From WQUF01 sp031549885 (GTDB taxonomy: Bacteria > Bacillota > Clostridia > Clostridiales > Clostridiaceae): DNA of 8,627 nt. Location: NCBI GenBank assembly GCA_031549885.1, contig JAVBPD010000091.1:1-8627 (forward strand). The letters are read 5' to 3'. A program made the translations under genes and the position numbers. Within the stretch, counting starts at the first letter, position 1. Each line of letters begins with the position of its first letter. The notes beneath the pieces were generated by a model. That model saw nothing but the letters and a program-made list of their open reading frames with translations, did no database searches and was not told the origin of the DNA. Positions 6,601-8,627 of this stretch are shown here, in pieces.

Positions 6601-8013
6601 CATAAGAATAAATACACATCTATCCGTTATATGGGAGTTTATGTGTTTGTTATTATATCAATTTTAATTTATATTTTAAAACCATTCCAAGGTCTATCCA
6701 TAAATGCTCATGGAATTTTAGCATTCATATTAGTTTCACTTAGCTTATGGATATTTAAACCTGGAAATATGCCTTACACAGCTGGAGCTATGCTATTATT
6801 ATTTGGATGTTTAGTAAATAAATTGCCATTAAGTATAGCAACAAATGGCTTTGCTGCTGGATCGTTTTGGACTTTATTGCCAGCACTTTTCTTTGGTTAT
6901 GCAATACAAAAAACAGGGCTTGGAAATAGAATTGCATACTTTGTAATTAAATTTTTTAAGCCAACCTATAAAAACATCATCATAAGTTGGTTCATAATTG
7001 GAATAATTCTGTCCTTAATGACTCCTTCTTCAACAGTTAGAATAGCTATAATGATGCCCATTGCTGTAGGAATTTTAGATATTTGCAGATTAAAATCTAA
7101 GACAAAAGGTGCTTCATTAATTTTAATCATCGCTTTTGCCTCTGCTATTATACCAGGAAATGTTTGGATAAATGGTTCCTTAAATGGTCCTATATTAACA
7201 GGATATCTGCCTGATGAAGTTAAGAATTTAGCAAATCACGGATCTTGGTTTAAGATAATGGGATTTCCTTTAATTTTTTTGACAGTTTTATTCTTCATTG
7301 TATTGTACATAATGTTTAAACCAAGTGAGGAAATAAATTTAACAAAAGAAGAATTAAAGCAAAAGTATATTGAACTTGGAAAAATCTCAAGAGATGAAAA
7401 ATTTACAGGAATTATTTTATTAGTTTCATTAATTGGATTAACCACAGACAGCATACACCATCTTGGAGCTGTTCCTATAGTTTCTTTTTCTCTGCTTTTA
7501 TTAATTATTTTTCAGATATTCAATGTAAAAGATATATCTATTGGAATTAATTGGGATATAGCTATGTTTTTTGGATCTGTTATATCCTTGCAAAAAATTT
7601 TTTCAGAATGCGAAATAACACAGTGGTTAACTCCTAAAATTTCTCCACTATTTACAAGCCTTGCAACTAATGGATTAGTTTTTGTAATAGGAGTCCTAAT
7701 TATATTTTGGATAATAAGATTTTTAGATGTACCTTGGGGGTTTTCTAGTTCAGCATTGTTATTAACATTTAGCCCAAGTTTATATGCAAATTACAATATT
7801 AATCCATTAATACTTATTGCAATTTTTATAATTGGAGGCCTTTGTTTCTTTTTACCATACCAACAGCCATTTATTGTTGCTGCGGAAGGCATAATGGGTT
7901 CCAATTCTTGGGAAGAAAAATACCTAAAGACTGCAGGTATTGTGTTTGGAATTGTATCAATCATAACTTTAATCTTATCCTATTTTTATTGGAATTTTAT
8001 TGGTGCAATATAG
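6598..8013 (+). CDS. SLC13/DASS-like anion permease, substrate unknown
   Basis: This 471-residue, strongly hydrophobic protein has about 11-12 membrane segments, the usual size for divalent anion:sodium symporters of the SLC13/DASS family and related ion-transporter-superfamily permeases. Family-like features are a hairpin-type motif MTPSSTVRIAIMMPIA (141-156), where the classical family has Ser-Asn-Thr, and INWDIAMFFGSVISLQKIF (317-335), which resembles the conserved WD/GG segment of the second half. The second hairpin region reads FLPYQQPFIVAAEG (418-431) in place of the second Ser-Asn-Thr. The central charged loop (~241-268) divides two inverted halves. The altered motifs make a dicarboxylate or sulfate substrate uncertain. 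It starts at TTG behind the G7 ribosome site, has its own promoter and ends at a terminator, so it is probably a single-gene transcript. Confidence 0.82.
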   Translation: MHKNKYTSIRYMGVYVFVIISILIYILKPFQGLSINAHGILAFILVSLSLWIFKPGNMPYTAGAMLLLFGCLVNKLPLSIATNGFAAGSFWTLLPALFFGYAIQKTGLGNRIAYFVIKFFKPTYKNIIISWFIIGIILSLMTPSSTVRIAIMMPIAVGILDICRLKSKTKGASLILIIAFASAIIPGNVWINGSLNGPILTGYLPDEVKNLANHGSWFKIMGFPLIFLTVLFFIVLYIMFKPSEEINLTKEELKQKYIELGKISRDEKFTGIILLVSLIGLTTDSIHHLGAVPIVSFSLLLLIIFQIFNVKDISIGINWDIAMFFGSVISLQKIFSECEITQWLTPKISPLFTSLATNGLVFVIGVLIIFWIIRFLDVPWGFSSSALLLTFSPSLYANYNINPLILIAIFIIGGLCFFLPYQQPFIVAAEGIMGSNSWEEKYLKTAGIVFGIVSIITLILSYFYWNFIGAI

Positions 8014-8017
8014 TCAA

Positions 8018-8048
8018 AAAAGGTGCAGTTACTTTTATTGCACCTTTT
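8018..8048 (+). terminator. Intrinsic terminator of the permease gene, probably bidirectional
   Basis: A perfect 10-bp stem AAAAGGTGCA (8018-8027) / TGCACCTTTT (8039-8048) with an 11-nt loop begins 4 nt after the stop codon. T-rich sequence follows on the plus strand. A run of six A at 8016-8021 gives a T tail on the minus strand, so it can also stop transcripts coming from the right-hand gene or the structured element. Confidence 0.88.
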
Positions 8049-8228
8049 AATTATTTTATATAAATAGTTAACTCCAATTTTTAGAAATTATGCCCCATGT
8101 CTTCCCACCTTTTTAGAAGAAATTTTTTTCTTATCTTTTCTTATATTTTTCTATGTATTATCTTATTTTTATGCAAGTTTTTTTGTCGTTCACATTCTAT
8201 TCATATATTTTTGGGTATAGCTTCGCCA
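8049..8228. other. Gene-free spacer between convergent units
   Basis: No reading frame here has a ribosome site or protein-like composition. A short AT hairpin AAGAAA-TTTT-TTTCTT (8117-8132), followed by T-rich DNA on the plus strand, might back up the permease terminator. The part near 8200-8228 leads into the structured element and may belong to the same RNA on the minus strand. Confidence 0.5.
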
Positions 8229-8281
8229 ATTCGTCCACCGTTCGACATTGTAATTTTTTGCTGTCGAAGGAACGAATCCTT
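8229..8281 (-). ncRNA. Candidate structured RNA element of unknown family
   Basis: Positions 8229-8277 fold into a long helix. ATTCGT (8229-8234) pairs with ACGAAT (8272-8277), CC (8235-8236) with GG (8269-8270), and TTCGAC (8241-8246) with GTCGAA (8263-8268). This gives 14 pairs without a mismatch, a 4-nt and a 1-nt bulge, and a 16-nt loop. A competing hairpin, AAGGA (8267-8271) / TCCTT (8277-8281), exposes ACGAA in its loop, which could pair with TTCGT of the other arm as a pseudoknot. The block is visibly richer in G+C than its surroundings, and no frame through it has gene-like support. The minus strand is favoured because a terminator closes it at ~8016 and the coding region upstream reads the same way, but the strand is not proven. 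A DNA site such as a transposon end is the alternative. The family is not recognised. Confidence 0.5.
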
Positions 8282-8335
8282 GTTTTCGGGCTTTATTTGG
8301 AACCTTTTATAAAACCCTTATTTAATTTCTTATTG

Positions 8336-8627
8336 TCATTTTTTTATTACTTCAGTTAAAACTTTACTAAATAGCCTATCTATATTTTTCTTGTCAACAA
8401 AGTTTTTCTCAAGGAAAAATTCCATATGATCTTTGTCCCAGTCTACTTTTAATATTTGATTTACGTTTTTTACAGGGAATTTCTTTCCTAACTCTATTGT
8501 TATATCCTTTCTAAACCCTGTTAAAAATTCAGTGAATTTTCCTGCAATATCTGATCTTATTTCAACTGTAAATTTTGTCTTTTTAGGCATTATATTTTGA
8601 GATGTTTTTACCCTTTCCTTTACTTCA
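8336..8627 (-). CDS. Small protein of unknown function, possibly 5'-truncated by the window edge
   Basis: The reading frame ends with TGA at 8336-8338. The first ATG in the window (8588-8590) would give 84 residues, but the nearest purine-rich stretch (AAAGGAAAGGG) is about 19 nt away. The frame also stays open to the right edge, reading EVKERVKTSQNI before that Met, so the true start may lie outside. The visible part is charged and soluble, rich in Lys, Phe, Asp and Glu (for example LKVDWDKDHMEFFLEKNF), with no signal peptide or membrane segment. I recognise no family. It converges on the permease gene and lies directly upstream of the structured element on the same strand. Confidence 0.55.
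   Translation of the reverse strand, partial: EVKERVKTSQNIMPKKTKFTVEIRSDIAGKFTEFLTGFRKDITIELGKKFPVKNVNQILKVDWDKDHMEFFLEKNFVDKKNIDRLFSKVLTEVIKK

Noticed and set aside
7236..7454. Minus-strand 72-codon frame inside the permease
   Set aside because: It is the shadow of a well-supported membrane protein gene and lacks a ribosome site.
8097..8359. Plus-strand hydrophobic frames at 8097-8312 and 8153-8359
   Set aside because: No ribosome sites; Phe/Ile-rich composition from T-rich noncoding DNA; they overlap the structured element and the minus-strand gene.

Overview
The window is AT-rich, with AGGGAG-type ribosome sites, A/T-ending codons and a TTG start. It carries a large secreted surface protein and a diadenylate-cyclase-type protein. 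Together these point to a low-GC Gram-positive bacterium, most likely a Clostridium relative. This is an inference from composition and gene content; there is no rRNA or other marker gene here.

Layout, left to right. Positions 1-4665 (minus) are one uninterrupted reading frame of 1555 codons that runs off the left edge. It encodes a signal-peptide-bearing, multidomain adhesin-like surface protein. The order is a long beta-rich N-terminal region, a Cry22Aa/DUF5011-type Ig domain, two related ~84-residue modules, then two Big_6-like Ig domains separated and followed by low-complexity linkers. The first linker contains ten 6-residue repeats and the second 21 units of a 7-residue repeat. The C-terminus, where a wall anchor would be expected, lies outside the window. 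Positions 4679-5003 are a very AT-rich leader or spacer, followed by an intrinsic terminator (5004-5044, minus). Positions 5048-6415 (minus) encode a 455-residue protein with a C-terminal DAC (DisA_N) domain and a probable N-terminal sensor region. Positions 6416-6597 are a divergent promoter region with nested dyads and a good sigma-A-like promoter facing right. Positions 6598-8013 (plus) encode a polytopic SLC13/DASS-like anion permease, read from a TTG start behind a seven-G ribosome site. Positions 8018-8048 form a bidirectional-looking terminator. Positions 8049-8335 have no convincing gene but hold a compact structured element (8229-8281) that looks like RNA. Positions 8336-8627 (minus) are the 3' part, or all, of a small unknown gene.

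How the parts may work together (inference): the DAC gene and the permease are divergent and share a dyad-rich regulatory region, so a ligand of the permease could be what the DAC protein or its regulator senses. The adhesin lies downstream of the DAC gene on the same strand, but a terminator and a roughly 0.3-kb spacer separate them, so it is probably a separate transcription unit. The most unusual items are the DAC protein with an altered RHR motif, the dyad arrangement at 6438-6491, and the unassigned structured element at 8229-8281.
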